A DNA stretch of 64,000 nucleotides from Chamaea fasciata (taxonomy: Eukaryota; Chordata; Aves; Passeriformes; Sylviidae), in NCBI GenBank assembly GCA_029207755.1, contig JARCOQ010000006.1, forward strand, positions 7,098,013-7,162,012, written 5' to 3'. This document shows, piece after piece, positions 10,882 to 23,318 of this stretch. The notes beneath the pieces were generated by a model. It was not told where the DNA came from, searched no databases, and saw nothing but the letters and a program-made list of their open reading frames with translations. Every line of letters starts with the position of its first letter. Positions within the stretch are counted from its first letter, which is position 1. Both the position numbers and the translations under genes were made by a program.

Positions 10882-13064
10882 GTAAGTTGGGGAGTAAGGA
10901 GTCAGATTTGGAGAAGGTGGTGCACAGATACTTTCAGGCGTTTATGCATCCACATGGGAGCAGCTATCAAAGGAATCATGCAGGGCAACAGAGGGTGCCA
11001 TTGTGCCACTCTGCTACTGGTGTAAGCCTTGGTGGGGATGGTTTCCCTCCCAGATCTAGTAGATTAAAAAAAAATCACATTTACATTTATTTATAAATAT
11101 TATATTAATATCATATATTTATTTATAATTTTTTCAATCTTTTTTCATGGTAATAAAGGCAGGGGGGCATCACACATGTTTTTGTGTAAATTTATGTACA
11201 TATATATATGTATATGTCTACAAATAAATAAATATATTTTTGAGGGGGTGAATAAATATTAAAAAAGCTCAAGTCCTAGGTAGGCTGTGATAAATGTCTT
11301 CAGAACACATTCTTTCCTATCTTCATCTGCAATCCACTCCCTAATTTCTTGATCTGGCAACATATAGGCTCCCAGCTGAGCCCTGTCCCTTCCCCTCTCG
11401 CAAGTGCTTTGTCACTGGAATATTTCCCCACAAATGTACTCTGGCTCGTGGTCTAGCAGATCAAAGTACTCAGTCATTGACAGCATTTGTTTATAGTAAA
11501 AAATGCCATAGCTTCATATCCAGATTTAGCCCTTGTCTCTCACTGCTGTCAAAAAGGGACATTTTTAGATATCGATGCTCATTCCTGGTTCTCAAGTTAT
11601 CAGAATTTACAGTTGTAATGTTCTTATGAACAGAGCAGGCTATTTTTGATCAGAATGAAGGCACGTCATAGACCAAAGCAATTAAGGCCCCTTACTTTAT
11701 AAACAGGATGGTAAAAAATAGTCCTAATTAAATATTTTTCAGTTCTCCTAAACATTCCTAAAATAGCCCTTTCTGCAAGGCAAGGGGCACAAGCAGAGGG
11801 TGTGACAGGGCGGTGCGGGTCTCATGGCACTCCTCTGGCTGCCTGCATAATTCATAGCACTTGTTCTGTGCCCAGCCCAACATTCATCTGATAAAATCCT
11901 CTCCCCCCCTGCCGTGTGCTCCTTACCCAGGAGACGCTTGGGGAGTAAAAGCACCAATGCCCTTTAAATCGCTGCAAAGCAGGTCAAGGTCTTAAAAGCT
12001 TAAGAGGAGAAGCTGAGCCGTGCAAATGTTGGTGTAAAAGCTCCATTGTACAAACAAGACCCGCGTTCCAAGGATGCTGTCACCTTGGATTTCACTAAAA
12101 ACAACACCCCCAGCTCCCTTACAACTGCTCAAATGATTAGACTGTGAATCCTCAGGACAGGCAACCTTTATTATGAACCTCTTGATCCTCCAGGCTCACA
12201 ACCCCTTCTCCCACCAGGGCACAGACTTAGGTGCACCTTGTGTTGTTGCAATACAGATATGAACACGAGCTTTGGGTTCTCTCTGTGTTTGAAAGACAAT
12301 AAAGACCCAGCAAATGACAGGTTCCACTTGTTGTTTATGGAATATACATATTCAATATAGCTTTTTGATCTTTCAGAGGGAACAGCAATGAGATCAGCTA
12401 AGCACCTAAGTAGTTTAGGAGCACTGAAGTTTTGACCCTGGAAGAATTTTTTATAAAAATGCAAGTTTTAGGAACAAAACTATGTGCCATGCAAGTTATT
12501 CCTGCTCTAAACAGGGTATCTCATCACAGTGCTATCAATTAAACCAGACTGGAACCTATGCACAGTATTTCAGTGAAAATCAACATGAAAAACCTGATGT
12601 CAGAAAAATAACATTGCTCTTTTTGTATAGACTCATTTGGAATCACTTCTTTCTCTTGAGTTTTGCTTTGAAGGTGAAGAGGATCAGGTCTGTAATAAAA
12701 ATGTCTCATGGAAAGAGAAGTGGAATTTTTCAGTGTGAAAAAGTCCAAAATATATGCAAGAAGGACCCCAAACTGTCATTGGTTTGGAGGTAGAGGAGAA
12801 CATATCTACTCGTATGGTGAATGTCCTAACGAGGACTAAAAAGCTTTCAAACTTGAAAAATACACATTTTTTTGAACACAAATTATAGTGATTAACTTCT
12901 AAGCAGCAAAAATCTCAATGTCATTAGGGAAGCCAGAAGAGAAAGAGCAAAGTTTCTTTTCCCACCACATGCCAAACACCAGTATGTGGAAGACGTAAAC
13001 CCAAACCCTAAGTTCCTGTGAAACAGTCTCCAATGGCCAGGACAAAAGAAAGAGCAGCGTTTGG
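10882..13064. other. Unique sequence with an AT-rich low-complexity patch
   Basis: The interval 11068-11275 is rich in TTTA, ATAT and AATAAA-like words, including a TATATATATG stretch near 11203. The rest is unique with no recognised gene. Frames of 60-140 codons around 12171-13318 are shadows without domain features, partly overlapping the CR1 tail that follows. Confidence 0.4.
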
Positions 13065-13205
13065 CTGCAATGCCCTCCCTGGAAGTGTTCAAAGCCAGGT
13101 TGGACAGGGCTTTGAGCAAACTGATCTGATACAAGGTGTGACTGGGGGTGAGGAACTAGATGGTCTTTAAGGCCCCTTCCAACAAAAACCATTCTGTGAT
13201 CCTGT
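13065..13205 (+). mobile_element. CR1 LINE 3' fragment
   Basis: CCCTGGAAGTGTTCAAAGCC, then AGGTTGGACAGGGCTTTGAGC, then GGAACTAGATGGTCTTTAAGG and an ATTCTGTGATCCTGTGA end are the hallmarks of the last part of CR1. It is truncated at the 5' side to the final ~140 bp and inserted in plus orientation. Confidence 0.93.
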
Positions 13206-13642
13206 GAAGCTGGTAGTGGAGAATGTTCAACCACATTGCGTTCTTTGCCAGAACAGTGGTGTGCTGGGCCAATAAAAAAATTGACCACTGCCACAATGGC
13301 ACTGGGCTGCCAACACAACCCAGAGTGTGAAGGAGTAACCAGGGTTTTTGCTGCTGATCATCTTGAATAAAACTTGTGTTGGTGCAGGGGAGGAATGAAC
13401 CTCCACCTACTGTAAATTCGTAGGAGCTGTCATGATCAGCCAGATTTTTTTTGGAACAAAGGAAACTCCCCCTTTGAGACCTTCATATGTTACTCTGGTA
13501 TCTAATTTTGCCACCCTCGTCCTTCCTGTCCCCTCTTCACCCACCTTTGATGGTGAGCCAGGTATTGTTTGGACAAACTTAGACACCGAGGTCTGTTAAT
13601 TCCTCATTGAAATCAGCCACAACAGGTCAGCTCCTTCTTTAC
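13206..13642. other. Unique sequence, nothing recognised
   Basis: No repeat, RNA gene or supported exon is seen in this stretch. Confidence 0.4.
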
Positions 13643-13723
13643 CTGAGCACATAGTGTGCATGAGGATTGACAATCTTGCCCATTTTCCATAAGCTCCATG
13701 GAATTTATGTTCACAAGTGCTCT
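13643..13723 (-). other. Candidate 81-nt minus-strand exon
   Basis: On the minus strand CTACTGCATCGTTTTCAG (acceptor-like) is followed by 81 nt and then CTCAG with GTAAAG (donor). It is open in phase 0 (RALVNINSMELMENGQDC...) and in phase 1 (a cysteine-containing reading with CEHKFHGAYGKW). The phase-1 reading would be compatible with the candidate at 14619-14699. No family is recognised. Confidence 0.12.
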
Positions 13724-14618
13724 CTGAAAACGATGCAGTAGCAGAGTCACCATGGTCCCTCTGAGCCAGCAGCAGGGATAGTCAGTACAAGTAAGAAAAG
13801 TGGCATCTTTTTGGACACGTACCCTTGAAAGAGACCTGAACACCTCTAAGGTTTCCCCTTGCACCTGAAAATTACTTAATGTCTGGAGTGCCTGCATTTA
13901 TTCTTTATGAGTGCCTTAATTCTCTTTTGCTATAACTTTCCATCTTCATTTCTTAGTGCTAAGTCAAAACTGGAGTCTCTATCCTCTGGAAAATTCTGCC
14001 ATTTCAGATTCTGTTTCCATTCTTAATCGGAATTGAAAAATGTGTTTAGAAATTCCAGCTTGGGAAAAAACCCCTCATCCCTGTTGCCCATCACCCGAGC
14101 CAAAGACATTTAAGTATAGCTGAAATATTTCTGACAAACTGCTTTTATTTCCTCTTTCTATAATAGACAAAATAGTTTTAAAAGTCTCTATAATCTTCTT
14201 AAACAAGTTAAATTTGTCAGAAGAATTTTTGTTTTGACAGAACAGTATTATTCTAACAAAAGAAAAGTTACTAGTTATAACAGTTATAAGCTATATAAAT
14301 GTAAATCATAATCTAAGTCTAGTCTTTTCCTTCCTTCTGCCAAGTTCATGAGAACACAGAGACACAGAGGAGGCCTGCACTCTTCTTTGTAAAGATCTTT
14401 TTGCCTCAGCAAAATCTTTTGCCACAAAAATATTTTGCTGTGAATGAGGCCATTCATTGATTTGATTTTAACTCTCTGCCCCAGCAAAAACAGAGCCTGT
14501 AGAGAGCTGTTCCCAATCAAAGGGGTTTGTATAGTTTGGGAAACAGCTGGCTGTGGCCAAGATGCTCAGACTTTCTTACCTAGACAATTGCACCTTAACT
14601 TGAAACTCCAGTACTTAC
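13724..14618. other. Unique AT-rich sequence, nothing recognised
   Basis: No repeat tails or RNA genes are seen. Short frames on both strands lack recognisable features. Confidence 0.4.
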
Positions 14619-14699
14619 CACTGCACTTAGTCTGCCATGCTACATCCTTCCTATGATCTGGAATACCACAAAACCCCAGACAAAGTGGTGTTGCCTCTT
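14619..14699 (-). other. Candidate 81-nt minus-strand exon
   Basis: On the minus strand CAGCATTTCTTACAG (acceptor-like) precedes 81 nt ending CAGTG, then GTAAGTACT (strong donor). Only the phase with two leading bases is open. It reads EATPLCLGFCGIPDHRK and onwards, and also stays open to a second donor (CTAG with GTAAGAAAG) about 40 nt further. The exon preserves frame. No domain is recognised. Confidence 0.12.
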
Positions 14700-16449
14700 C
14701 TGTAAGAAATGCTGTGCGATCACTTCCCAGAAAGGGCTGCTGTCATTCATGCAGAAGCACAGTCATGGTTGTTTTCTTAATCCCAGAGGAACTCTTGTCC
14801 CTGCCCTCCCATGACTGGAGGAGAAGAGTGGTCAGGAAAAACAGAGGCTACGGCATGAAACGATTGCACAGCACTGCACTTACAATTTTCAAATGGGATA
14901 ACAGTAAATGACATGAACAGCATACTAAAATTGCAAAACTGCTGTTGCCACTAATTTTTGTATTGGTATACTTCACCCCTGAATATACATCTGAAATATA
15001 CCCAGATCATAATGCTACTTCCTACTATCAAGATGATTTGGTCTTTTTGCTCCTAGAGTTGAGAGAGAAGGCTTTATCCTAACTAAAAGGGAGAAGATGC
15101 AGATAATTTTTCTGAAGGAAAGGGTCTTTAAGAAATCCTCTACTATCCACAATCAAGAACTGTTTCCAGGACATTCAGGTTAAATATTAGACAGCTGCCA
15201 TCACTACTGAATAGATAGGGGAAAGTGTACTCGACTTTGGTGCATCCATGTATGTGCTTTTCCCACTGGTAATCCTGGAGTTTATAGGGTGCTGAAGTGA
15301 TACCTCTGTGCTGTGCTATGTGCTCCCCTGGAAAATGGGCCTCTGGTGGTGAACCCTGCAGGCCAACCCCTATCACATGCACTTAGCCAAAGGTTCAAAC
15401 GTGGTGTGACCAGAGTATGGGGTCACTGAAACCCCTCCATGAATCTGACAGTCCTTTAGATAATTATCAGTTAGATCTTGAAACTCTCAAATCCTCTGGG
15501 GCTGACATGCAACAGGTAGGTGGTACCCTTCCCATCCCATCTTTCAGCAGGGGATCCATGTACTTTCTCTGGAAGATTATCCACGTGCCGTTGTCCATCC
15601 CTGCATTAATCACATGCCATTATCTAGCTGCCATTGCCTAGAATCCTGTCTCCAGGGTCTTTGGGTGGGAAAGGCCCCGAATGACCTAGGTCAGGATCCA
15701 ATCTTAGTGTAAGAAAGAGGCTTCTCTCAATTCCTCTTGTTTCAGGCGTAGTCCCTCATTTGACACACATGGAAGATATTTTAAAACTAATTATCATCTC
15801 CTGATGCCAAAGTTTGCTCTATAAATTTCTCTAAACCAGCTTTTTAGCACTCTTTCTCTTCAGCTCTCCCTCTATATGCATATTTGCATGCACACGCACA
15901 CAGAATCACATGCAGCAAGAGACCACACACTGCCTGAACAAGGCCGTGCTGTGTTTTTGCCACATAATACAGTGAGAGTTAATCTCTTACTTCAAAACTC
16001 AGCACTTCATCCAACTTGCTGTCCTGCACTATTGCTACGTGGCCTCCTGAGCTGTGGGATCATCCACAGTGTTACACCACGAGGCTTCCAGGTACAGCTT
16101 CCAAGCCTGGGGCAGGGGGAATCACTGCTTGCTCTGTGGCATCTGTCAGCATATTGCCACAAGCTTTCGTTCTATATTTATGAAAAGGTGCTGAGGCACA
16201 GCAGGCATTATGCATGATCTTCGGCATAAAAAAGGATCATGCCCTTATCAGTTTTCTGCAGTAATTTGCTAAATGTCATTGGTGTTACCCAGGTCTCATT
16301 CTGCAGAGCCCTGGCATGCCGTGGTGCTGCTGAAATGTGGTGCTGTCCTCACACTCGTGTGAGTGTTTGCTCTGTCATGAGATCTCCCAAATGCTGGATG
16401 TTTGATAGGCCAGTTAGCTGCCTGAATAAATATTTTCACTTTCTTTTAG
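14700..16449. other. Unique sequence with one weak exon-like signal
   Basis: A weak plus-strand exon-like signal lies at 15460-15515: CTTTAG, then an open frame reading DNYQLDLETLKSSGADMQQ in one phase, then CAG with GTAGGTGG. A short alternating CA stretch lies near 15890. No repeat element is recognised. Confidence 0.35.
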
Positions 16450-16489
16450 TCAACGCTGGAGCCAAGCATTCAACTGAAAATAGCTTGGG
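16450..16489 (+). other. Candidate 40-nt microexon
   Basis: TTTTCACTTTCTTTTAG ends at 16449, a strong acceptor with a long pyrimidine tract and a possible CTGAAT branch-point region about 25 nt upstream. It is followed by 40 nt and then GTAAGTATTG (GT at 16490-16491). Two of three phases are open (NAGAKHSTENSLG or STLEPSIQLKIAW). Forty nt is not a multiple of three, so inclusion would shift frame. No gene is recognised. Confidence 0.15.
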
Positions 16490-17770
16490 GTAAGTATTGT
16501 TGGTTTAAAATTAATTTTGTAATAGATTCTTTTTGTGGAATCATTGATTAGTGTTCCTGTGCTGGCTTTTAAAACACAGCTAGAATATTGCAGAGAAATA
16601 ACATTTTTACCACTAGAAGTATTACATTTTAGTTGTGTCTCTTTTTGGAATAAACTGTCCTAAACTGTTCATAGAAAAGTAAAGCATAACATTCTAGCTC
16701 AAAACCAGAGATATATACCTCTAATGGGGATTTGATTTTTTTTTACCTTAATGGACCTTTTTAGTTACTACCTACATTTTCTGAAGTCTAAAGACATTAT
16801 AAATTAAAAAAAAAAAATAAACTTCACCAGCTGCTGTTTTAAGGAGAATATTTAAAACCTTTAAATAGTTTAAATATTTAAAGTAAGAGTTTTAAAAATA
16901 AAGAACAAAAAGGTAAGATCCTAGTTTGGACAGTGAGTTCTTTTTGACATTATTTGATACAAGAACTCAACATGGATGTTTTTGAAGTATGGTTCTCATT
17001 AACATTTGGATAGAGTACATTTCCTTTTCTTGATTCAATCATGAAAAAATTCCACTTACAGATAGTCCATACAATAGTGCAACCTCTTTCACACGTTGCT
17101 ACATCATAATCCATTTGGCTGTACTTGCTTCAAACAGGTCTACTCTACCCATATGGCCTGGCTTTAGTATTTCTTGCTCCCATCTGTTGTAAGTTACTCT
17201 TATTTGGGCTGTGTTTTACTGAGAGATGCTCTTCAGCCACATGTAGAAAGGCTGTTTCTGAGAGAAAATGTGAACAACAGGGGACTTTTATGCTCTCACA
17301 TCTGTGGGAGTTCTTTGGAGTCAGCTGAGCCTACTGCTGTAGATTTTGGCTCTGCAGCGTCTGTTAAAGCCCATTTTGACTGCGTGGTCTGAGTTTTCAT
17401 TACAAAACCCTAGAGGCCTGGTTTGGAAATCCTTGATTCATGTAAATATTCCTGCTGAAGGTCAGTCCTGCAAAAAGATGTCTTTTATTTTCCTTTTCCC
17501 ATTCACCTCTTTCCCTCCTCACCTCTTCCACTGGGTCAGTGAGTACTGACCACATCCTACACCCTGGAGAAGCAGAAGAACAGTCCTTGCCCCAAGGCTT
17601 TTTCATCCTCAGCAGACAAGTTAAGTCAAAATCTACAAAAGATTTCTACTGTCTTCCCCAGCCTTTGATGAGTCTCAGGTTGGGCTGGGAAGTCAGGAGG
17701 ATCAAACCCAGCTCACAAGACCTACCCCTAACCTCCAGCCTCACTGTATGCTCATGGAGTGGTGGGACCA
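16490..17770. other. Unique AT-rich sequence
   Basis: A short A-rich stretch lies at 16806-16818 and TTTAAA-rich DNA at about 16850-16900. No repeat tail or gene is recognised; the overlapping frames at 17125-17844 are on both strands and lack features. Confidence 0.4.
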
Positions 17771-18060
17771 TGGAAGTCACTGCCTTGTTAGGAAGTCCAC
17801 AATCTTCTCCTTTCTTGTTCTCTCCTGAAACTCGATGTTCCTGACATAGTGATGCCACTTGACATTACTGATCCCTCCTAAACACCTGCTATCAAATGCA
17901 TCAAATCTTTTCTTGTCAGCTTGCGTAATGCCCCAGGTCTTTGCAGCATCGAGCAAAACTGATACCACACAGCTGTTGTAGAGCCTTATTTTTTGTTTTG
18001 CGGACATGTCACTGCCCCATGCTTTTGCCCTTGAATTTATTTGCATTGATATTCACCTTA
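17771..18060 (-). mobile_element. RTE-like non-LTR retrotransposon remnant (C-terminal RT region)
   Basis: The minus-strand frame from about 18050 to 17777 reads, in order: VNINANK-like start in a neighbouring frame, KQKIRLYNSCVVSVLL, then KTWGITQADKKRFDAFDSRC, then a WHHYVRN block and an EFQERT block. This matches the thumb/C-terminal layout of RTE-type and related elements: a K-x-x-LYNS-x-V-x-S-x-LLYG-x-E-x-W motif, then an R/K-L-x-x-F-x-x-R-C-L-R-x-I block. The LLYG-x-E position here reads LLDAAK, a sign of decay. The block differs from the CR1 tail sequence seen elsewhere in this window. The assignment to RTE rather than another non-CR1 clade is from memory of family motifs. Confidence 0.65.
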
Positions 18061-20752
18061 TACTGGTCAGACTTGAAAGGACACTGGATGAAATCCATGC
18101 AGAGTGGTCCAGAGTACTGGAAATGGGAATAAAATATGAACCCTGCCATGATTGCGACTGACCTCAGAGAGGAAGGACAAAGCCAATATTTCCTTTCCTT
18201 AATAGACCCAAAGCCATTATTTAATCAAAAGCTTTGATGTTTATTTCTAGTGAAAACTTCAGTTTTTAGGATTTAAGGTCATCACTGGCTGTTGGGCTCA
18301 CCATAGATGAGCCAGAGGATTTTCAATTCTTGTAATAGCTGGTCATGTATTTATGAGTATCTTTAGGAAAGGGGGACAGAATGCAGCAGATCTTAAATGG
18401 TGTATTAAGAATGAGGTTTTCTTTTTCAGAAGTGAAAATTTGTGATGTTACTCAATTTATTGATGAAGTTCTGCACCAAAAATTTAGAAAGAAAATAACA
18501 GAGAAAAAAAATGGAATTAAGAACTCTGTGCATAATTGTTTTCATTTCTCCAAGGCTAGTAAGACCTTTTATCACAATTTTTAAAATACTTTCTGACTTT
18601 TTTAAAGTTACTTAAAGAATGTAAAAGAAAACAGACATAGTTCAATCCTCTTGATTTTTAAATTAATGTTCTCTGATTTATTTTGTCTTCTGTTAAATCT
18701 TTCTTAGTCTAAGTAAGTGTGAAAGAATAGAAAGACATGTGTACATTCTTCCATAATATTGAAATAATTTGTAACAAATGTAAAAAAAAGAAAACCTGAG
18801 AAAGGCTAGAGCTGTGTAGAGTGTATTTTTCTTATATGCAAATTCAGGAAACCTCCACATGGCATACAACCAGACTATGCCAGCCCACGTAGGGCAACAG
18901 ATATATTCAGTAAAGGTAACATTATGTCACAAAATAAAGAAAAGTTCCTTCCTAAGTTTATAGAATTTTATGGAAAGAAATATTAATGATATATGACCTG
19001 GACATAAAAGCTTATAATAAAGCCACAGACCACTAAAAATTTAACCTATTCCTCAAAATTGAAGAGAATAATAACAATAATACAAAAATATAAGTTAAAA
19101 TAGTATTGAAAATATAGTTATTAAAAGTAGAAAAATATTAAAACATAATAAGAAATTTAAACACAATTATGTGGTTACGTTTCATATCTATACCTTGTTG
19201 TGGTGATAATATCTATTTAATGATATTAATCTGATATAACATAATAATTATTTTATTATTATATATTAAAATAATAATAATGATAATAGATCAATAATAT
19301 ACTCTTTAAATATTGAAACAAATATATTCAAAAAAATTCTGTTAGTAGTTCTATATTGCTAATTTTAAATTATAATATTTTTCCTAGTATAGTAATGCAT
19401 ACATTGTATATAATATTGTTAACTATTAAATGTAGGAATAAATTCTACATTTGGCACTGCCACATTTCTGGTGATTATCATAACGCTGTACAAAACTTGA
19501 GTGTCGTTTAATTTTTTTCCTGCTTATTAGAAGTCATGTGAACATAAAACTATCCTGTATCAGATTATAATTTTCTAATTTTCACGTAACTTCTATTAAT
19601 TTAGACCAGGTTTAATCTTTATGAGAATCCTGAAATATTTTTATTTTCTACTGGAATAACCTTAGCAAGAAAATAAGGTACAAAACAATTAATACATTCA
19701 ACAGTTCAGTATGTGAAGCTTTACTGTGACCATTTTTCACTTTGCTTGTTCCCAGATCTGCCTTTATATTTTACATATCTAAAAATATATAAATAGAATA
19801 AAAGGCACATTTGAGATGCTATTCCTTAATTGCTAGCTAGTTGAATGAATTTAAGTTGAAAATAATTCCAGTCTGATCTGCAAAACCTCTGTAGAACAAA
19901 GATTTTCATTCACAGGTGCAGATAATATAACTTTTATAGTTGTTTCTAGATTTTAGTTCCAATGAAGACAGAACAAATAGATTCATTTTGACTGTAGGAA
20001 TAAAATCTGACCATAAATAGATATCAGTTCTTGTATTTTTATTTTCTGGAAAACTGTCTTATCTAAAGATTCAAAAGATTTACTTCTTTAAAGTTAATTA
20101 CTTTAAAAAAAAATCTTGATCAGAGTTTTAAGTGTTGTTCAGACACTTGAGTTGCAATTTTAAGTAGCATTTGTTCAGGGGGAAAATATTAATTTCACTG
20201 CAAGGAATGATATGAGTTACCAGTACTGCAACTCTGATTTGCAAATAAGTACCCATTCTTTGTAAATAGTGTGCTTTTTAAATGAAAGTGACATTAAGTT
20301 TTTAACCTCTACCATGTTTTCTTTACAAAATGAGACTCCTAATTAGATTCTTAAATCCCACCTCAGCTGTATTTGCTTTGAACCCGACAGTAGCATGGTA
20401 ATGACAAGGAACATCTTAAAAGCTTTAAAATGTGGGCTGGACACTCTACAGAACGTGTCCCTTAATAGCAACAGTGACAGGAGACAGAGGTGCCTTTCAA
20501 CTGTCTTTTCATTTTGCCAAGACCATGTCAGATGAACTAAAAGGGGACAAAGTGACAATGGGCCTTTCTGTGTATGGGGTCACCATTTCTGGGCAATGAG
20601 CAAACAAATTCTGAGCAGGAGTTACCTGTGTAAAGAGCAATAACCCAGGTGATTTTAACTACAGCTTCACTAACATGCAACATAGTATTTCTTCGCTGTA
20701 AATCATGAGAAACTTTTCTGTTTGGGTTTTTTTTGGTGGGTTTGCTTTCTGG
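18061..20752. other. Very AT-rich region
   Basis: From about 18370 to 20110, and most strongly 18940-19440, the DNA is dominated by AATAAT, TTATTA and ATATTA words with few G or C. No gene is recognised. Such tracts are typical of late-replicating gene-poor DNA and can act as matrix-attachment regions; nothing here proves that role. Confidence 0.55.
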
Positions 20753-20777
20753 TTTTTTTTTTTTTTTTTTTTTTTTT
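20753..20777. repeat. T25 homopolymer
   Basis: A run of about 25 T follows TTTGGGTTTTTTTTGGTGGG. It could be the reverse of a poly(A) tail, but no retrocopied sequence is recognised beside it. Confidence 0.9.
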
Positions 20778-23318
20778 AATGCCATGACCAGTTGCAAACC
20801 ACCCTTATTCTGGAAAGAGTTCTTTGCATCCAACAGGGCTGGAGACTAACTCAGCCTAGAGAAGGCAACAGATAAACAAGATAAATCCTACCCTAAAGTG
20901 AGGGAGCAGCACAGTCAAAATGATACAGTGCATCAATGAAAAGTCACCACAGTCTCCAGTTCTGGAGGATGACTGAGCTGAAGTAACTCCACCAGTGAGA
21001 TGAAGATGTTAGACTCGGCAACATGAGGCTCCATGAGTCCAAGGGTGGGCAAACCTTATTGCCATCAGAAAAACTTTGTTTCCTTGCACAGATGAGTTTG
21101 GAAACATGTAGACATATGGACACTGTGTCCAGAGTGAAAAAATTTGATCTAGAATAACACTAAAAGAATATCTCTCTGTGGGGAGTGCAATGTTGCCCAA
21201 ATGAATTGTTCCCCAGGGCACAGGCAGTGTGGACAGGGGTCCTCTGTAGGGGCTGCTGACCATAAGGGTGGTTGGCTGAATCACTGCCCTCCTCCTCGTG
21301 GAATGCCCTGCCAGCTTTGATCTCCGGATCCGATGCCCCCGTGGCTGAGCAGCTGCTCACAGGGAATTTTCCAAGAGGGCTCTTGCCTCTGAGCTTGTTA
21401 GCCCTTCTGAGCTCGTTAGCCCTTCCTCTTGGCCTGAAGCAGCCAAGCCCTGGTGACATTTACTGCTGGTTGAAAAACCCCACCAGTTACTTGGCTCTTC
21501 CAGGAGAGGATGACATTAAGAAATTCATGGCATTATGCAGCCTTGTGGTGACTTTGGATGGACAGCTGGAGTAACATGGGGAATAATGCCAGTTGTGACA
21601 ATTTTGACTTTGTACTTTGCACAAGAAGCCTGGTGAGCAAGAGGCATATAAATGGGGTTATCAACTATGACACAAAAACTTGGTCTTAAAAGTTGTTTTA
21701 TTTCCATGTGAATAATGCCACAACACTTTTTCAGGCAGGTGTCACCCACTGAAGCAAAATACAAAGCTTCACTATCTTTCAAACTGCTCAAACTTTGTCT
21801 TCTCTCAATTCCAAACAGGAATATTTTATGCAGTTTTTAGTTCTGATTTTTAAAAAAATTATCTGGGAGCCCCACAGGGAGCTACTATGAAACATCCCCA
21901 ACAGGTGAACATTACTGATGGATTGCAAGGAAATGCCATAAAAATAGGTCCTAAGGTACTGTAGCAGAGGAAAGGTCAATGAAAATTTAACTGAAGCAAT
22001 TGGAACAAGAGCCGTCAATGCAGAAAATAAAATGCCATCAGGATACAGCAGCTCAGTACACCTTTACTCACAGCTACACCATGGATTAAGCTACATAGAA
22101 ATATGGATCTCCAGCTGCATATCCAAACTCTTTTTCCCTATTCAGTATCCCATAGCCCTGTAATCACCAGTGTCCTCTCCCTGTGCCAAAAATGTCGGCA
22201 AGAGCTGAACCTTGGCTTTAGTCCGTTCCCAAAATCCCATGGGACTGAGAGAGGAACAGAAATTGGCTGCTGTCCTGGATTGAGAAGAAAGCTCTGAGGT
22301 CTGAAGGAGCAGATTTGGTGCCATTGCTCTTAAATGCTGGAGACACCAGGGTCAGCAGTACAGACTCTGGAGACATCGTGGAGGAATTATGTTCTGTGAG
22401 TTCTGCCCTGCAGAGCTTACTCAGGTGGACAGACTCATTAACAACAATTTACATCCCATTTCCAGGCAAGGCTTGTAAAAGTACCAGGGTAATCACTGAC
22501 TCAAAGCGGAAGTAACATTTAAAAATCAGTTTTCCTGCATATCCAAGCCAAACAAATCAGATCTGAGTTTCTGCAGCCACTCAGTAGCCTCACGTGCTGT
22601 TTCTGGGCAGCAGGGAAGCTGTTATACAAACAGCCCCTTGCTACAGCTTCCAGTGGGCTGAAAACAGGCTTTTTCAAACCATTGCTGAATGCTGCTCAAT
22701 TGCATTTTGCCTCCCTGCTTATTCATTGTTTTGCATTAGGTGACCTTGCTAGGGGTGCTGCGTCTCATGGAGAACATCAAAAGGAGGGTCAGAAGTTATC
22801 ACAGCTCTCTTATCTCATGACCAACATCATTTCCCAATCACTGCACATCTGCCTTGCATTTTGTGAATTTTAGCATGTTGAAATCATTGTGGCTCAGAAA
22901 AGCTTTTTCTGGAGTCTGCTTGGTTGGTTTACACTCAGATCACTGCTGGTTCACGTCCTGCTCTCCAAGGGCTCAAGTACTTGAGTCACTTTGCACATCT
23001 GAGCAGTGCCATTGACAGAGGGAGAATTTCTGAGTGGGGCAGTGCCTGCACACCCCAGACCTTAAAGCTGAAGTGAGGCTGAAAAGCACCGGCAAAAAGG
23101 GGGCAGAGAGAAGGAAAGACAGGACAAAACACTGGAAGCAATGAACAAGTTCGGGCTGTGAAATCAGGTGTTACTGTTTAGCTTCTTATAATAAAACAAT
23201 AAGGAACTTTTTGCAAAACTGGTAAGAGAAAAAACAGAAGGAAATACCAGCTTCAAAACAAATTACATAATTGTCTCCTGATCACAATAAATAATTCATG
23301 CAGGAAATTAATAAAAAA
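20778..23318. other. Unique sequence with an 18-bp tandem duplication
   Basis: TGAGCTTGTTAGCCCTTC (21390-21407) is repeated with one mismatch at 21408-21425. The neighbourhood (about 21290-21430) is slightly CpG-richer than its flanks. Both strands carry ~100-codon frames here, so no single coding call is supported. The rest is featureless. Confidence 0.4.
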
